Source of the DNA: Pedobacter insulae
Lineage (GTDB): Bacteria > Bacteroidota > Bacteroidia > Sphingobacteriales > Sphingobacteriaceae
Direction of reading: 5' to 3'
Assembly: GCF_900113525.1 (NCBI RefSeq)
Contig: NZ_FOPP01000011.1
Span: 1 to 64,000, forward strand
Length of the DNA: 64,000 bases
The notes under the pieces were generated by a model. It saw only the letters and a program-made list of their open reading frames with translations, ran no database searches and was not told the DNA's origin. This document shows, piece by piece, positions 37,158 through 46,835 of the stretch (its first letter is position 1; the number at the start of each line of letters is the position of its first letter). The translations under genes were made by a program, and so were the position numbers.

Positions 37158-38204
37158 GTGAAAAACCAAAAAAGAACCACGATTTATGATATTGCAAAGA
37201 AGCTCAACCTCAATGCTTCATCGGTTTCCCGTGCCTTAAGCAATAATAACAACGTTAGTGCAGCTACCCGGGAATTGGTATTGAAAACGGCAGCAGAATT
37301 AAATTATAAGCAAAATAGTTTAGCGTCTAACTTACGGAGAGGACACAATAAAACCATTGGGGTAATTGTCCCACATATTAATCAGAATTTCTTTGCAGAT
37401 GTTATTGCAGGCCTGGAGGAAGTAACCTATCAACAAGGTTATAACCTCATTATTTGTCAATCAAATGAATCATATACAAGAGAGGTAGAAAGTGTAAATA
37501 CGCTGATTAACCAACATGTAAGTTGCATAATCATCTCTGTAAGTGCCGATTTTGAAGATGATAGTCACCTAAGGAATATTTTAGCCCAGGGAATTCAACT
37601 GATCCAGTTTGATAGGGTAGCAGATAATCTGGAGACTTTCAAAGTTGTCAACGATAATGAGCGTGCTTCAATGGAAGCTGTTAGCCACTTAATAACACAG
37701 GGCTATCAAAGAATAGCTTTGCTGGAGGGACCACAGAATTTGAATATATTTAAACAAAGAAAAGATGGTTACATCGCTGCTTTAAAGAAGCATAATTTTG
37801 AAGTGCTGCCAGAACTGATGATAGAAAATGCATGGACAAAGGAATTGGGAGCCATAGCGACACGTAAACTGCTCAACATGCCGATGCCCCCAGATGCGAT
37901 ATTTGCTTCTACTTCAGATTTTTCTGCGTTAGGTGTGTTGGAGGTTGCTCATAAAATGGGTGTAATGGTGCCCGAGAAATTAGGTATTTGTGGTTATTCA
38001 AATGAGGCCTTTACAGAAATTACCACACCTTCTATTACCACTATCGATCAACATAGCGTGGACATGGGGAAAACTATTGCGAATTTGTTTTTCCAAGAAA
38101 TGGGCTCCGAAAAAGAGGTGCGCCCTAAAATCGTTAATATTCAACCTAAATTAATCGTCAGATCGTCAACCCTTAAAAATAAGCTTGGTCGATCAGTTCG
38201 TTAA
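37158..38204 (+). CDS. LacI-family transcriptional regulator of the xyl operon
   Basis: Repressor with an N-terminal LacI headpiece (TTIYDIAKKLNLNASSVSRAL, then a hinge, about 6-60) and a periplasmic-binding-protein-like ligand domain (about 62-340). It uses GTG at 37158 as start; no in-frame ATG fits. Divergent from xylBA across a 119-bp spacer that contains a palindromic operator, so it probably senses xylose, xylulose or a related sugar. The last 12 bp overlap the 3' end of the convergent response regulator gene. Confidence 0.9.
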   Translation: MKNQKRTTIYDIAKKLNLNASSVSRALSNNNNVSAATRELVLKTAAELNYKQNSLASNLRRGHNKTIGVIVPHINQNFFADVIAGLEEVTYQQGYNLIICQSNESYTREVESVNTLINQHVSCIIISVSADFEDDSHLRNILAQGIQLIQFDRVADNLETFKVVNDNERASMEAVSHLITQGYQRIALLEGPQNLNIFKQRKDGYIAALKKHNFEVLPELMIENAWTKELGAIATRKLLNMPMPPDAIFASTSDFSALGVLEVAHKMGVMVPEKLGICGYSNEAFTEITTPSITTIDQHSVDMGKTIANLFFQEMGSEKEVRPKIVNIQPKLIVRSSTLKNKLGRSVR

Positions 38205-38555
38205 AACATTTGCGATTTTTTGTAACAAGGCATCAATTTCAAAAGGTTTAGCCAAAAAATCATCGGCTCCCGCAGTTTCGGCCGAGCGTTTCAGATCATT
38301 GCTCGCAGAGATTAGAATGACGGGGATATGCATGGTCCTTTCATCATTTTTCAACTTTTGACAAAGCTCCCTGCCGTCTGATCCAGACATCCATATATCG
38401 AGGATGTAAACATGTGGTAATTCGGCTTGGGTGAGTACTGTATTGCCGTTTAAAGTAGTACTTACTTCATAGCCTTCCATTTCGAGTACCATAGACACAG
38501 CATCTAATATTCCAGGATCATCGTCGGCAACTGTGATTCTCTTTTGTTTATTCAT
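38193..38555 (-). CDS. Single-domain response regulator
   Basis: A 120-aa receiver domain alone. Acidic pocket in VADDDPG, phospho-acceptor Asp in YILDIWMSG (about residue 53), switch Ser in LISAS, Lys in AKPFE. No output domain and no kinase nearby. It is about 35 percent alike by eye to the receiver at 32721 in motif layout. It lies after the desaturase gene on the same strand, with a 75-bp spacer containing a stem-loop. Confidence 0.88.
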   Translation of the reverse strand: MNKQKRITVADDDPGILDAVSMVLEMEGYEVSTTLNGNTVLTQAELPHVYILDIWMSGSDGRELCQKLKNDERTMHIPVILISASNDLKRSAETAGADDFLAKPFEIDALLQKIANVLTN

Positions 38556-38560
38556 CTTGT

Positions 38561-38590
38561 GTTAGTCCCAAAAAATTTGGGGGACTTAAC
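38561..38590 (-). other. Stem-loop upstream of response regulator
   Basis: Inverted repeat with core CCCAAA / TTTGGG (3-nt loop) and partly paired flanks (AGT, ACT), 5 bp before the response regulator start. It may be an RNA structure in the short leader or the remains of a terminator after the desaturase gene. No T run follows on the minus strand. Confidence 0.35.
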
Positions 38591-38630
38591 TTAAAATTAA
38601 AAAAAATATGATAACGACAAAGATAAGAAC

Positions 38631-39722
38631 TTATTTTGCAGTATATGCCTCTTTACCTAATTTTCGCAACATACGGTAATGGGAGCCTAAAGCACTGAGA
38701 AAGGTGGGGCTTTCTATGTAAGGTAAATTGAATTCAAATGCGGTTTCCTTAACAATTTTTCCAATCGCCGGATAATGGATATGACAGATTTTCGGAAATA
38801 AATGGTGCTCAACTTGTCTGTTTAGACCTCCGCAGAAAAAACCGGCAAGTTTACTATCCACTGCAAAATTCGCCGTAGTCATCATTTGATGGGCAGCCCA
38901 TGCTTCCTCGATATTTCCTTCATCATTTGGGTGCGGGAAACTGGTTCCCTCAACAACATGTGCAAGCTGAAAAACTAAACCTAGCACTAGGCCTTGGGCA
39001 AACTGCATAGCTAAGAAGCCAATTATAAACTGCCACCAGGTGATGTCTAAAACTATAAGGGGCAAAATGATGAATAAGAAATAATACAAAAATTTGAAGA
39101 AGAAGAGATTAAAATATTCAATTTTGGGATGATTTGTTGCCTGGGAACCAATCTTTGATTGAAAGAATTTTTTGTAGTCTTTTCTGAAAACCCAGGACAG
39201 CATCGCCAAACTGTATAGCCCAAAAGCATACACATGCTGATAGCGTTGTATTTTATTGACTGGTTCTTTTTCGCAAAAACGAATTAAGCCAGGCGCTACG
39301 TCTATGTCTTCATCATGACCTGAAATGTTGGTATAAGTATGATGTACAATGTTATGGCAAATACTCCATACGTAGGCACTTGCACCGATAAGACTAAATA
39401 AAAAACTGAACGATTGGTTAATCAACGGCTTATCAGAGAAAGCTTTATGTATCGCGTCATGGCAGATATTGAAACCAACAAAAGCTCCAAATACGCCCAA
39501 TGCCATCGACATGACGAGCATCGCCAACGGACTAAAATGACCCAATAGAATCATGACATACAAAACAATGAATGTCCCTAAAAAAAACAGGGCTTTAAAC
39601 CACATGGCACCATTGGCATGAATGCTCAAATTTTGATCATCAAAATGTGCATCCACACGCTTACGCACCGTGGCATAAAAGGTAGACTTATTGGTATTGG
39701 TGAACTTGACTTTCTTTGTCAT
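38631..39722 (-). CDS. Membrane fatty acid desaturase
   Basis: Integral-membrane acyl lipid or acyl-CoA desaturase, 363 aa. The three histidine boxes that bind the di-iron centre are clear: HDAIH (about 109-113), HNIVHH (about 143-148) and QVEHH (about 305-309). The Gln before the third box points to the front-end or delta-5/6-like subgroup. Several hydrophobic segments lie around 47-95 and 205-250. The probable role is to keep membranes fluid in the cold. It is divergent from the amylase gene. Confidence 0.92.
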   Translation of the reverse strand: MTKKVKFTNTNKSTFYATVRKRVDAHFDDQNLSIHANGAMWFKALFFLGTFIVLYVMILLGHFSPLAMLVMSMALGVFGAFVGFNICHDAIHKAFSDKPLINQSFSFLFSLIGASAYVWSICHNIVHHTYTNISGHDEDIDVAPGLIRFCEKEPVNKIQRYQHVYAFGLYSLAMLSWVFRKDYKKFFQSKIGSQATNHPKIEYFNLFFFKFLYYFLFIILPLIVLDITWWQFIIGFLAMQFAQGLVLGLVFQLAHVVEGTSFPHPNDEGNIEEAWAAHQMMTTANFAVDSKLAGFFCGGLNRQVEHHLFPKICHIHYPAIGKIVKETAFEFNLPYIESPTFLSALGSHYRMLRKLGKEAYTAK

Positions 39723-39839
39723 ACTTTGAGAGAGCGTGATTTAGGCGGTTTTATAAGTTACTAATGTACTTTAATTACCCGGTCTTTATACACTATTAAC
39801 GAAATAATTGTTAATTTAGATGTTCTAACCTAAAATCTT

Positions 39840-41738
39840 ATGAACAAATTAATAGGCTATCTGGGCATAATGCTCTTTTTCATTGTTAGTTGCAAAAAAC
39901 CGGGAACGTTCCCAAGTCCAGAGCCTGACCCGCCAGTCGTTGTCAATCCCCCAAGTAATCTGCCCCCGGGCGCTAAAGATGGAGTCGCCTACCTCAATAA
40001 TGGAACTTCCGCATTAGTCACCCTATATGCGCCCGGTAAAACGTCGGTAGCCTTAATAGGGGATTTTAATAACTGGTCTGCAACAGCTCATAAAATGGCT
40101 AAAGCTTCAGATGGGTTAACCTGGTGGGTACAAGTTGATAATTTAAACCCCAACACAGAGTATGCTTATCAATTTTTGGTAGACGATAATCTGAGGGTCG
40201 CAGATCCATATTGTGAAAAGGTGTTGGATCCTAATCATGATAGTTTTATTCCCGCCTCAGTTTATCCAAACTTAAAGGCATATCCTACGGGTAAAACCAC
40301 TGGCATTGTAAGCGTGATGCAGGGAAACCGACCTACGTATACATGGAAAAACAATAATTTTGTTCGTCCCGATAAAAATAGCCTGGTCATCTATGAATTA
40401 TTGCTTCGCGATTTTACACAAGAACATAGCTATGCTGCCGCATTGGGAAAATTGGATTACTTAGTTAACCTCGGAATTAATGCGATTGAACTAATGCCCG
40501 TTAACGAGTTCGAAGGTAATTTAAGCTGGGGATATAATCCATCCTTTTACTTTGCTCCAGATAAATATTACGGCACGGAAACAGCTTTAAAAAATTTTAT
40601 AGACGAATGTCACTCGCGTGGAATAGCTGTTATTCTCGACATGGTCTTGAATCACTCATTTGGTCAATCGCCCATGGCACAGTTATATTTCGAAGGGGGT
40701 AAGCCTTCGGGTAATAGTCCGTGGTTTAATGTTGATGCCAAACATCCTTTTAATGTAGGCTACGATTTTAACCATGAAAGTGCCGCCACTAAATATTTCG
40801 CTAAAAATGTGATCAAGTTTTGGATGCAAAATTATAAGATCGACGGCTTTCGGTTCGATTTATCAAAAGGCTTTACGCAGAAGAACTCTTCTGGTGATGA
40901 TGTTTTCAGGCAATATGACGCGGGAAGAATTGCAATCTGGAAAGAATATAACGGCTTTATAAAGAGCTTAGACAATGCTAATTTTTATGTGATTCTAGAA
41001 CATTTTGCAGAGGAAACGGAAGAACGTACCTTGGCCGACGATGGCATGATGCTCTGGAACAATCTTAATTATACTATGAATGAAGCAACAATGGGCTGGC
41101 TAAACAATGCTGATTTTTCGTGGGGATTTTATACCAAACATGGTTTTGCTAAATCCGAAAATTTAGTGAGCTACATAGAAAGCCATGATGAAGAGCGGTT
41201 GAATTTTAAGAACATTAATTTCGGTAATGCCTCAGGATCGTACGTTATTAAGGATTTAACCACCGCGTTAAAGAGAGAAGAAATGGCTGCGGCCTTTCTT
41301 TTCGCTATACCTGGTCCTAAAATGATTTGGCAATTCGGTGAATTAGGTTACGACACGAGCATTGATTTTAATGGCAGAACCGGGGTGAAACCAATAAAAT
41401 GGGAGTATTTCAACGATCCGAGCAGAAAAGCCTTATATGAGGCTTATGCTAAATTTATAAAACTCAAGAAAGGTAATTCAATATTTAATTCGGCTACAAT
41501 TAGTTATAATTTAACTGGAGCAATTAAATATATAAAATTGGTTAATAGTACAAACACAGTGGTAATAGTGGGTAATTTCGACGTAAATCCGCAAGTTGCC
41601 GGAATAGATTTTGGTAGTAACGGCTTATGGCTCGATGTACTGAATGGTTCTAATATTAACATTTCTGCTGCACAATATAATGCTACCCTTGCCCCAGGCG
41701 AATATCATATATTTAGTAAGCTAGCTTTGAATCAATAA
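39840..41738 (+). CDS. Alpha-amylase family (GH13) lipoprotein
   Basis: Surface or periplasmic glycosidase that cuts alpha-glucans. Lipoprotein signal with Cys18 (IVSC). An E-set/CBM48-type domain (about 50-130, VALIGDFNNWSATAHKM) is followed by the GH13 barrel with conserved regions DMVLNHS (I), GFRFDLS (II, nucleophile Asp), VILEHF (III, acid Glu) and ESHDEERL (IV, Asp). A C-terminal beta domain ends it. Length of 632 aa fits. It stands alone without SusC/D, so it may act on imported or host glucans. Confidence 0.93.
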   Translation: MNKLIGYLGIMLFFIVSCKKPGTFPSPEPDPPVVVNPPSNLPPGAKDGVAYLNNGTSALVTLYAPGKTSVALIGDFNNWSATAHKMAKASDGLTWWVQVDNLNPNTEYAYQFLVDDNLRVADPYCEKVLDPNHDSFIPASVYPNLKAYPTGKTTGIVSVMQGNRPTYTWKNNNFVRPDKNSLVIYELLLRDFTQEHSYAAALGKLDYLVNLGINAIELMPVNEFEGNLSWGYNPSFYFAPDKYYGTETALKNFIDECHSRGIAVILDMVLNHSFGQSPMAQLYFEGGKPSGNSPWFNVDAKHPFNVGYDFNHESAATKYFAKNVIKFWMQNYKIDGFRFDLSKGFTQKNSSGDDVFRQYDAGRIAIWKEYNGFIKSLDNANFYVILEHFAEETEERTLADDGMMLWNNLNYTMNEATMGWLNNADFSWGFYTKHGFAKSENLVSYIESHDEERLNFKNINFGNASGSYVIKDLTTALKREEMAAAFLFAIPGPKMIWQFGELGYDTSIDFNGRTGVKPIKWEYFNDPSRKALYEAYAKFIKLKKGNSIFNSATISYNLTGAIKYIKLVNSTNTVVIVGNFDVNPQVAGIDFGSNGLWLDVLNGSNINISAAQYNATLAPGEYHIFSKLALNQ

Positions 41739-41799
41739 AAGGGAACTTGGTTTTGGCATTGTGCATATTTATCCTTTAATTGCATAAATAAAAAGATAA

Positions 41800-43128
41800 A
41801 TGATGATCAAAAGAGTACTCCTACTATACCTTGTTTTTTTGTCTGCTTTTTCTGCGGCTGCTCAAAATTATACTCCCTCAACTGCTAATCTGGAGGCGAG
41901 AAAATGGTTTAATGACGCCAGGTTTGGTTTATTTATCCATTGGGGTCCCTTTAGTATTCCCGGTAGTGGAGAATGGGTAATGAATAATCGTAAAATTACC
42001 GTCAACAATTATACGCGGTTGCAAGATTTTTTTAATCCCACAGCTTTTGATGCCGCTCATTATGTAACAATGGCGAAAAATGCGGGGATGAAGTATATCA
42101 CGTTAATTACCCGGCACCATGATGGTTTTAGCATGTGGGATACCAAACACTCAGATTTTAATATCACCAATACACCCTACAAAAAAGATATTGTGAAAAT
42201 GATGGCCGATGAGTGCCACAAGCAAGGGATAAAGCTCTTTTTGTACTATTCATTGTTAGATTGGACCAGAGAAGACTATCCGCACGAAACGGGAAGAACT
42301 GGTCAGCATAGTGGTAGGAAAGGAAAAAGCGATTATGCGAGCTATCTGCAATTCATGAAGAATCAACTGACTGAGTTATTGACCAATTATGGCGAGATTG
42401 CAGGTATCTGGTTTGATGGTCACTGGGACCAAACGGCCCCTGAAGGTGAAAAAGATAGAAACTCGAGAATAGATTGGAAATACGATGAAATATATAGCTT
42501 GATCCACCAACTACAGCCCCAATGTTTAATCGGTAATAATCACCACCTTACGCCTTTTGCAGGTGAAGACTTCCAAATGTTTGAAAAAGATTTGCCGGGA
42601 GAGAATAAATCAGGCTTAAGCTTTCAAAAAGCATCAGATAAACTGCCTTTAGAAACCTGTGAAACGATCAATGGCTCTTGGGGTTTTAGCTTAACGGACA
42701 CCACTTACAAATCAAATAAGCAATTGATCGAATACCTCGTAAAGGCCGCTTCATTAGGGACTAATTTATTGCTTAACATTGGGCCCATGCCAAATGGAAA
42801 AGTACAGCCCGAATTTGAAGAGCGCTTGCAGGCAATGGGTAGCTGGCTGAAAACCTATGGCGAAAGTATCTATGGAACAGAGGCTGGTTATTTAAAACCG
42901 CAGGAATGGGGGAGTATGACCAAAAAAGGAAATAAGATTTTTGTGCATGTTTTAAATGCCAACACTAACCAGATTGTGCTACCGCAGTTCTTACACAAAA
43001 AGATAAAAAAAGCTTATTTGCTTAAGGATAATTCCAGCATTCAAACCAAACTTTCAAAAAATGAGCTAATCATCACGCTTAATTCTGACGAGCAGGAATT
43101 AGATAGAGTGGTGGTATTAGAAGTATAG
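41800..43128 (+). CDS. Alpha-L-fucosidase, GH29
   Basis: Periplasmic exo-enzyme removing alpha-L-fucose. Signal peptide (about 1-22, ending AAAQ), GH29 barrel from about 28 with FGLFIHWGPFSIPG, TRHHDGFSMWDT and the nucleophile Asp in GIWFDGHWDQ (near residue 205). A short C-terminal beta domain ends it. 442 aa is typical for the smaller GH29 enzymes. It follows the amylase by 61 bp in the same direction; co-transcription is possible but not certain. Confidence 0.93.
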   Translation: MMIKRVLLLYLVFLSAFSAAAQNYTPSTANLEARKWFNDARFGLFIHWGPFSIPGSGEWVMNNRKITVNNYTRLQDFFNPTAFDAAHYVTMAKNAGMKYITLITRHHDGFSMWDTKHSDFNITNTPYKKDIVKMMADECHKQGIKLFLYYSLLDWTREDYPHETGRTGQHSGRKGKSDYASYLQFMKNQLTELLTNYGEIAGIWFDGHWDQTAPEGEKDRNSRIDWKYDEIYSLIHQLQPQCLIGNNHHLTPFAGEDFQMFEKDLPGENKSGLSFQKASDKLPLETCETINGSWGFSLTDTTYKSNKQLIEYLVKAASLGTNLLLNIGPMPNGKVQPEFEERLQAMGSWLKTYGESIYGTEAGYLKPQEWGSMTKKGNKIFVHVLNANTNQIVLPQFLHKKIKKAYLLKDNSSIQTKLSKNELIITLNSDEQELDRVVVLEV

Positions 43129-43207
43129 GGCGTAACAATTTCGTGCCTATGCTAGTAATGCTTTGCAATTTTTTGATATTTATAGCGATACAACCAAAAA
43201 CAATCAA

Positions 43208-44773
43208 ATGAAGAGAATTTTTACCTTAACACTCATTGCATTAAGCTTTGTAAGCTTTACGCAAGCTCAACAACGCCGCGAAGGGCAAAGACCACCAACC
43301 GCTCCAACTAACCCTGCAGTAAGAGAAGAACCAGCAGCCAGAACACAGAGCGTGGCATCAAGAACCATTGTGCCAGAAAGTTCGGTCATTACCAATCATA
43401 CCGTAACCATTAGAGGGAAAGCTGTTCCCTACAAAGCTACAACAGGAACTTTACCAGTATGGGATGAGGAAGGAAAAGCTATTGCCGGATTATTTTATAC
43501 TTATTATGAACGCTCTGATGTTCAAAATAAAGATAGCAGACCCCTGGTAATTTCTTTTAACGGGGGCCCAGGTTCTGCATCGGTCTGGATGCATATCGCC
43601 TATACTGGTCCAGTGGTTTTAAATATCGACGATGAAGGATATCCAATTCAACCCTATGGTTATAAAGATAATAGTGCTTCAATTTTAGACGTTGCCGACA
43701 TTGTTTACATCGATCCGGTAAATACGGGTTATTCCCGTGCAACTAGCAAAGACGTACCAACCAATAAGTTTTTTGGCGTTAGAGCCGACATCCGCTATTT
43801 GGCCGAATGGTTGAATACCTTTGTAACCCGCAATAACCGTTGGGCTTCTCCCAAATATTTAATCGGAGAAAGTTATGGCACCACCCGTGTTTCGGGCCTC
43901 GCTTTAGAGCTGCAAAGTAACCAATGGATGTATTTAAACGGGGTAATTTTAGTTTCGCCTACCGAACTAGGGATTGAAAGAGGAACAGTTTTGGACGCTG
44001 CGTTGCGTTTACCGTACTTCGCGGCAACAGCTTGGTACCATAAAGTTTTACCTGGCGATTTACAAAGCAAAAAATTAACGGATATGTTGCCAGAAGTGGA
44101 GAACTTTACGGTAAATGAACTTATTCCGGCCATTGCGAAAGGTGGGTTTTTACCAGCGGCCGAAAAGCAGAAAATTGCTGCTAAGATGGCTCGTTTCTCC
44201 GGTTTATCTGAAAAGGTTATCTTACAGAACAACCTTAACGTCTCTACCAATTTGTTCTGGAAAGAATTATTGCGCGATAAAGGCTATACCGTCGGAAGAT
44301 TAGATTCGAGATACAAAGGGATCGATAAATCGGATGCAGGTAATAGTCCGGATTATAATGCAGAATTAACCTCTTGGCTGCACTCATTTACCCCGGCTAT
44401 TAATATGTACATCCGCAATGAGCTCAATTATAAAACAGATTTAAAATATAACATGTTCGGTCCGGTAAACCCTTGGGAAAGAAGTGGCGACCAAACAGGC
44501 GAAAATTTGAGAGCGGCAATGGCTCAAAATCCTTATTTGCATGTTTTAGTTCAATCGGGTTATTATGATGGTGCCTGCGATTATTTTAATGCAAAGTATA
44601 ATATGTGGCAAATGGATCCGAGTGGTAAGCTGAAAGATAGAATGAGCTGGGAAGGGTATGAAAGTGGTCATATGATGTACCTGCGCAAGCCAGATTTACA
44701 ACTAGGAAATGATCACATCCGTGATTTTATCGAAAAAACATTGCCAAAAAAAGGTGTTCCTGCGAAGTTTTAA
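43208..44773 (+). CDS. S10-family serine carboxypeptidase-like protein
   Basis: Secreted alpha/beta-hydrolase peptidase. Signal peptide (about 1-20), then a Pro/Arg-rich linker. Oxyanion-hole motif SFNGGPGSASVW, nucleophile Ser in IGESYGTTR, with a later Asp in YYDGACDY and His in ESGHMMY giving a full triad. ATG 43208 is preferred, since it starts the signal peptide directly; a frame from 43163 would add 15 residues. 521 aa is usual for Bacteroidota members. Likely removes C-terminal residues from peptides in the periplasm. Confidence 0.9.
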   Translation: MKRIFTLTLIALSFVSFTQAQQRREGQRPPTAPTNPAVREEPAARTQSVASRTIVPESSVITNHTVTIRGKAVPYKATTGTLPVWDEEGKAIAGLFYTYYERSDVQNKDSRPLVISFNGGPGSASVWMHIAYTGPVVLNIDDEGYPIQPYGYKDNSASILDVADIVYIDPVNTGYSRATSKDVPTNKFFGVRADIRYLAEWLNTFVTRNNRWASPKYLIGESYGTTRVSGLALELQSNQWMYLNGVILVSPTELGIERGTVLDAALRLPYFAATAWYHKVLPGDLQSKKLTDMLPEVENFTVNELIPAIAKGGFLPAAEKQKIAAKMARFSGLSEKVILQNNLNVSTNLFWKELLRDKGYTVGRLDSRYKGIDKSDAGNSPDYNAELTSWLHSFTPAINMYIRNELNYKTDLKYNMFGPVNPWERSGDQTGENLRAAMAQNPYLHVLVQSGYYDGACDYFNAKYNMWQMDPSGKLKDRMSWEGYESGHMMYLRKPDLQLGNDHIRDFIEKTLPKKGVPAKF

Positions 44774-44800
44774 ACAACCAATATTTAAATTGCTGTAACA

Positions 44801-44974
44801 ATGAAACAAATCTTCATTCTAATTCGCGTAATTGTGGCTATTACACTCATCACTTTAGGGGTGAACAATTTGAGTGAGCCCTCTAATATTGATGTAGCAA
44901 TTGGGGTATTCGAGATTATATTGGGATTAGCAATTGTATTTAAGCCGATAACTAATTTATTTAAAAAGATTTAA
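44801..44974 (+). CDS. Small two-helix membrane protein
   Basis: A 57-residue open frame with two hydrophobic stretches (about 4-20 and 32-47) separated by a short polar loop, ending in a basic tail KPITNLFKKI. It fits exactly between the peptidase and the SPFH gene, whose ATG begins one base after its stop. The tight spacing suggests co-translation with the SPFH protein and perhaps a physical partnership. It has no recognised family. Confidence 0.6.
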   Translation: MKQIFILIRVIVAITLITLGVNNLSEPSNIDVAIGVFEIILGLAIVFKPITNLFKKI

Positions 44975-44975
44975 A

Positions 44976-45821
44976 ATGGACTCATCTATGTCGAGAAAAA
45001 TTATCAGATACGTATTAATATTCGTTGCATTTCTTGCTTTTATAATTATTCAACCATTTACTTATGAGAATATAGATGCTGGAAATGTGGGTATCAAAAT
45101 TAATCTATACGGTACCAATAGAGGCGTTGATAATATTACCATAGTAACCGGTCGAGTGTGGTACAATACCTGGACAACTAAAATTATTGAATTCCCAACG
45201 TTTACACAGTCGGTAGATTACGATCCGTTTGTGGTAACTACAAAAGACGCTGCGGAGTTTAAGGTGGATCCTAAGCTAAATTACCATGTAAACCCGGCAA
45301 TGGTTCCTCAAATTTATAGACAATACCGTAAAACATTAACTGAAATCGAACAACAGTTTATGCGCAACAGTATTTATGATGCCTATCGTATTGTAGCGAA
45401 CTCGTTTAGTTCGGATTCAGTAATGTCTAACCGGGAAAAATTCGAAGATAGAATACAAACGGTGTTGATTTCTAAATTGGGTAAAGATGGGTTTATATAC
45501 GACCAACTTACTTCGGCTATTACGCCTCCAGAAAGTTTAAGACAAATGATTGATGAGAAAAATGCTTCAATCCAAGCCCGATTAAAGGCAGAAAATCAAG
45601 CTAAGCAAGCAGATGCCGAAGCAAAAGTAAAGGTGGCAACGGCTACAGGGGAGGCACAAGCACTATTAGTTAGGGCTAAATCTGAAGCTGAAGCGAACCG
45701 ATTAAGACAGGCTTCATTAACACCGATGTTAATACAGCAGGAATGGATTAAAAAATGGGATGGTAAATTACCTACTACACAAACCGGAGCGGGTACAAGC
45801 TTTATGATGCCTATTAAGTAA
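44976..45821 (+). CDS. SPFH/prohibitin (Band 7) family membrane protein
   Basis: Membrane-anchored scaffold protein of 281 aa. One N-terminal hydrophobic segment (about 8-28) is followed by the Band 7 domain (about 30-190, with GNVGIKINLYGTNRG) and a coiled-coil helix rich in Ala/Lys/Glu (about 190-240, AEAKVKVATATGEAQALL). Prohibitin-like proteins form membrane rings and often help FtsH-type proteolysis. It follows a small membrane protein at once and precedes accA. Confidence 0.88.
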   Translation: MDSSMSRKIIRYVLIFVAFLAFIIIQPFTYENIDAGNVGIKINLYGTNRGVDNITIVTGRVWYNTWTTKIIEFPTFTQSVDYDPFVVTTKDAAEFKVDPKLNYHVNPAMVPQIYRQYRKTLTEIEQQFMRNSIYDAYRIVANSFSSDSVMSNREKFEDRIQTVLISKLGKDGFIYDQLTSAITPPESLRQMIDEKNASIQARLKAENQAKQADAEAKVKVATATGEAQALLVRAKSEAEANRLRQASLTPMLIQQEWIKKWDGKLPTTQTGAGTSFMMPIK

Positions 45822-45827
45822 GGAGTT

Positions 45828-45858
45828 CTTTGTTCTTTTAGCTATTTTCCGTATTTTT
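45828..45858 (+). promoter_or_regulatory. Bacteroidota-type promoter of accA
   Basis: TTTG, exactly 19 bases, then TATTTTTA, which matches the -33 TTTG and 7 of 8 bases of the -7 TAnnTTTG boxes of Bacteroidota. The accA start codon lies 11 bp after the -7 box, so the transcript would have a very short leader. It also lies just after the SPFH stop, giving accA its own promoter. Confidence 0.5.
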
Positions 45859-45869
45859 ACAGCCCGCAT

Positions 45870-46835
45870 ATGGAACAGATCAAAACATCATTCGATTTCG
45901 AAAAGCCCTTAGCTGATTTAATGCAGCAAATTGAAAAGGTAAAACAAGTTGCTGACAAAACTAAAGTAGACATGTCTGCAACTTTAGCAGAGCTTGAAGA
46001 AAAGGTGGCTAATACAAGTAAAAGCCTTTATAGTAACTTAACAGGGTGGCAAAAAGTACAGATGTCGCGCCATGCTGAAAGGCCTCAGACTTTAGATTAT
46101 ATCAATTTTATTTGCGATGACTTCATTGAAATGCATGGCGATAGAACTGTTAAGGACGATAAGGCCATTATTGGGGGTTTTGCTTCCATTGATGGGCAAA
46201 CAGTGATGATCATTGGTCACCAAAAAGGAAAAAATACCAAAGAGCGTCAGTTTCGTAATTTCGGGATGGCAAATCCCGAGGGTTACCGGAAGGCTTTAAG
46301 GTTAATGCGTTTAGCCGAGAAATTTAATAAACCTGTTATATCGTTTATTGATACCATGGGTGCCTATCCTGGTTTGGAAGCCGAAGAGCGTGGACAAGGT
46401 GAAGCGATTGCAAGAAATTTATTAGAAATGTCGGTGCTCAAAGTGCCCATATTATGTTTTGTTGTTGGTGAAGGTGCATCAGGCGGAGCCTTAGGAATTG
46501 GGATTGGCGATAAAGTTTATATGTTAGAGCATACCTGGTATTCGGTTATCTCTCCCGAATCTTGCTCATCTATTTTATGGAGAAGCTGGGATTTTAAGGA
46601 GAAAGCTGCAGAATGCTTAAAGCTTACCTCAGATGATATGTTTAAAAACAAGTTAATCGATGGTATTGTCAAAGAACCCCTCGGTGGTGCGCATCAAAAT
46701 CCCGAATTGATGGGGGAAACATTAAAGAAACAAATAGTCAAAGATCTTAAAGAATTAACTAAACTAGATACAGACAAGCTTATAGCAACCAGAATTGATA
46801 AATTCTGTGCAATGGGTGTTGTGGTAGAAGGTTAG
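45870..46835 (+). CDS. accA: Acetyl-CoA carboxylase carboxyltransferase subunit alpha
   Basis: Carboxyltransferase alpha subunit for malonyl-CoA, the first step of fatty acid synthesis, acting with AccD. N-terminal coiled region (about 1-60), then the carboxyltransferase core with [18 protein letters not shown] and the biotin/CoA site segment [15 protein letters not shown]. 321 aa is standard. Essential housekeeping gene. Its stop overlaps the msrA stop by 4 bp in convergent orientation. Confidence 0.97.
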   Translation: MEQIKTSFDFEKPLADLMQQIEKVKQVADKTKVDMSATLAELEEKVANTSKSLYSNLTGWQKVQMSRHAERPQTLDYINFICDDFIEMHGDRTVKDDKAIIGGFASIDGQTVMIIGHQKGKNTKERQFRNFGMANPEGYRKALRLMRLAEKFNKPVISFIDTMGAYPGLEAEERGQGEAIARNLLEMSVLKVPILCFVVGEGASGGALGIGIGDKVYMLEHTWYSVISPESCSSILWRSWDFKEKAAECLKLTSDDMFKNKLIDGIVKEPLGGAHQNPELMGETLKKQIVKDLKELTKLDTDKLIATRIDKFCAMGVVVEG

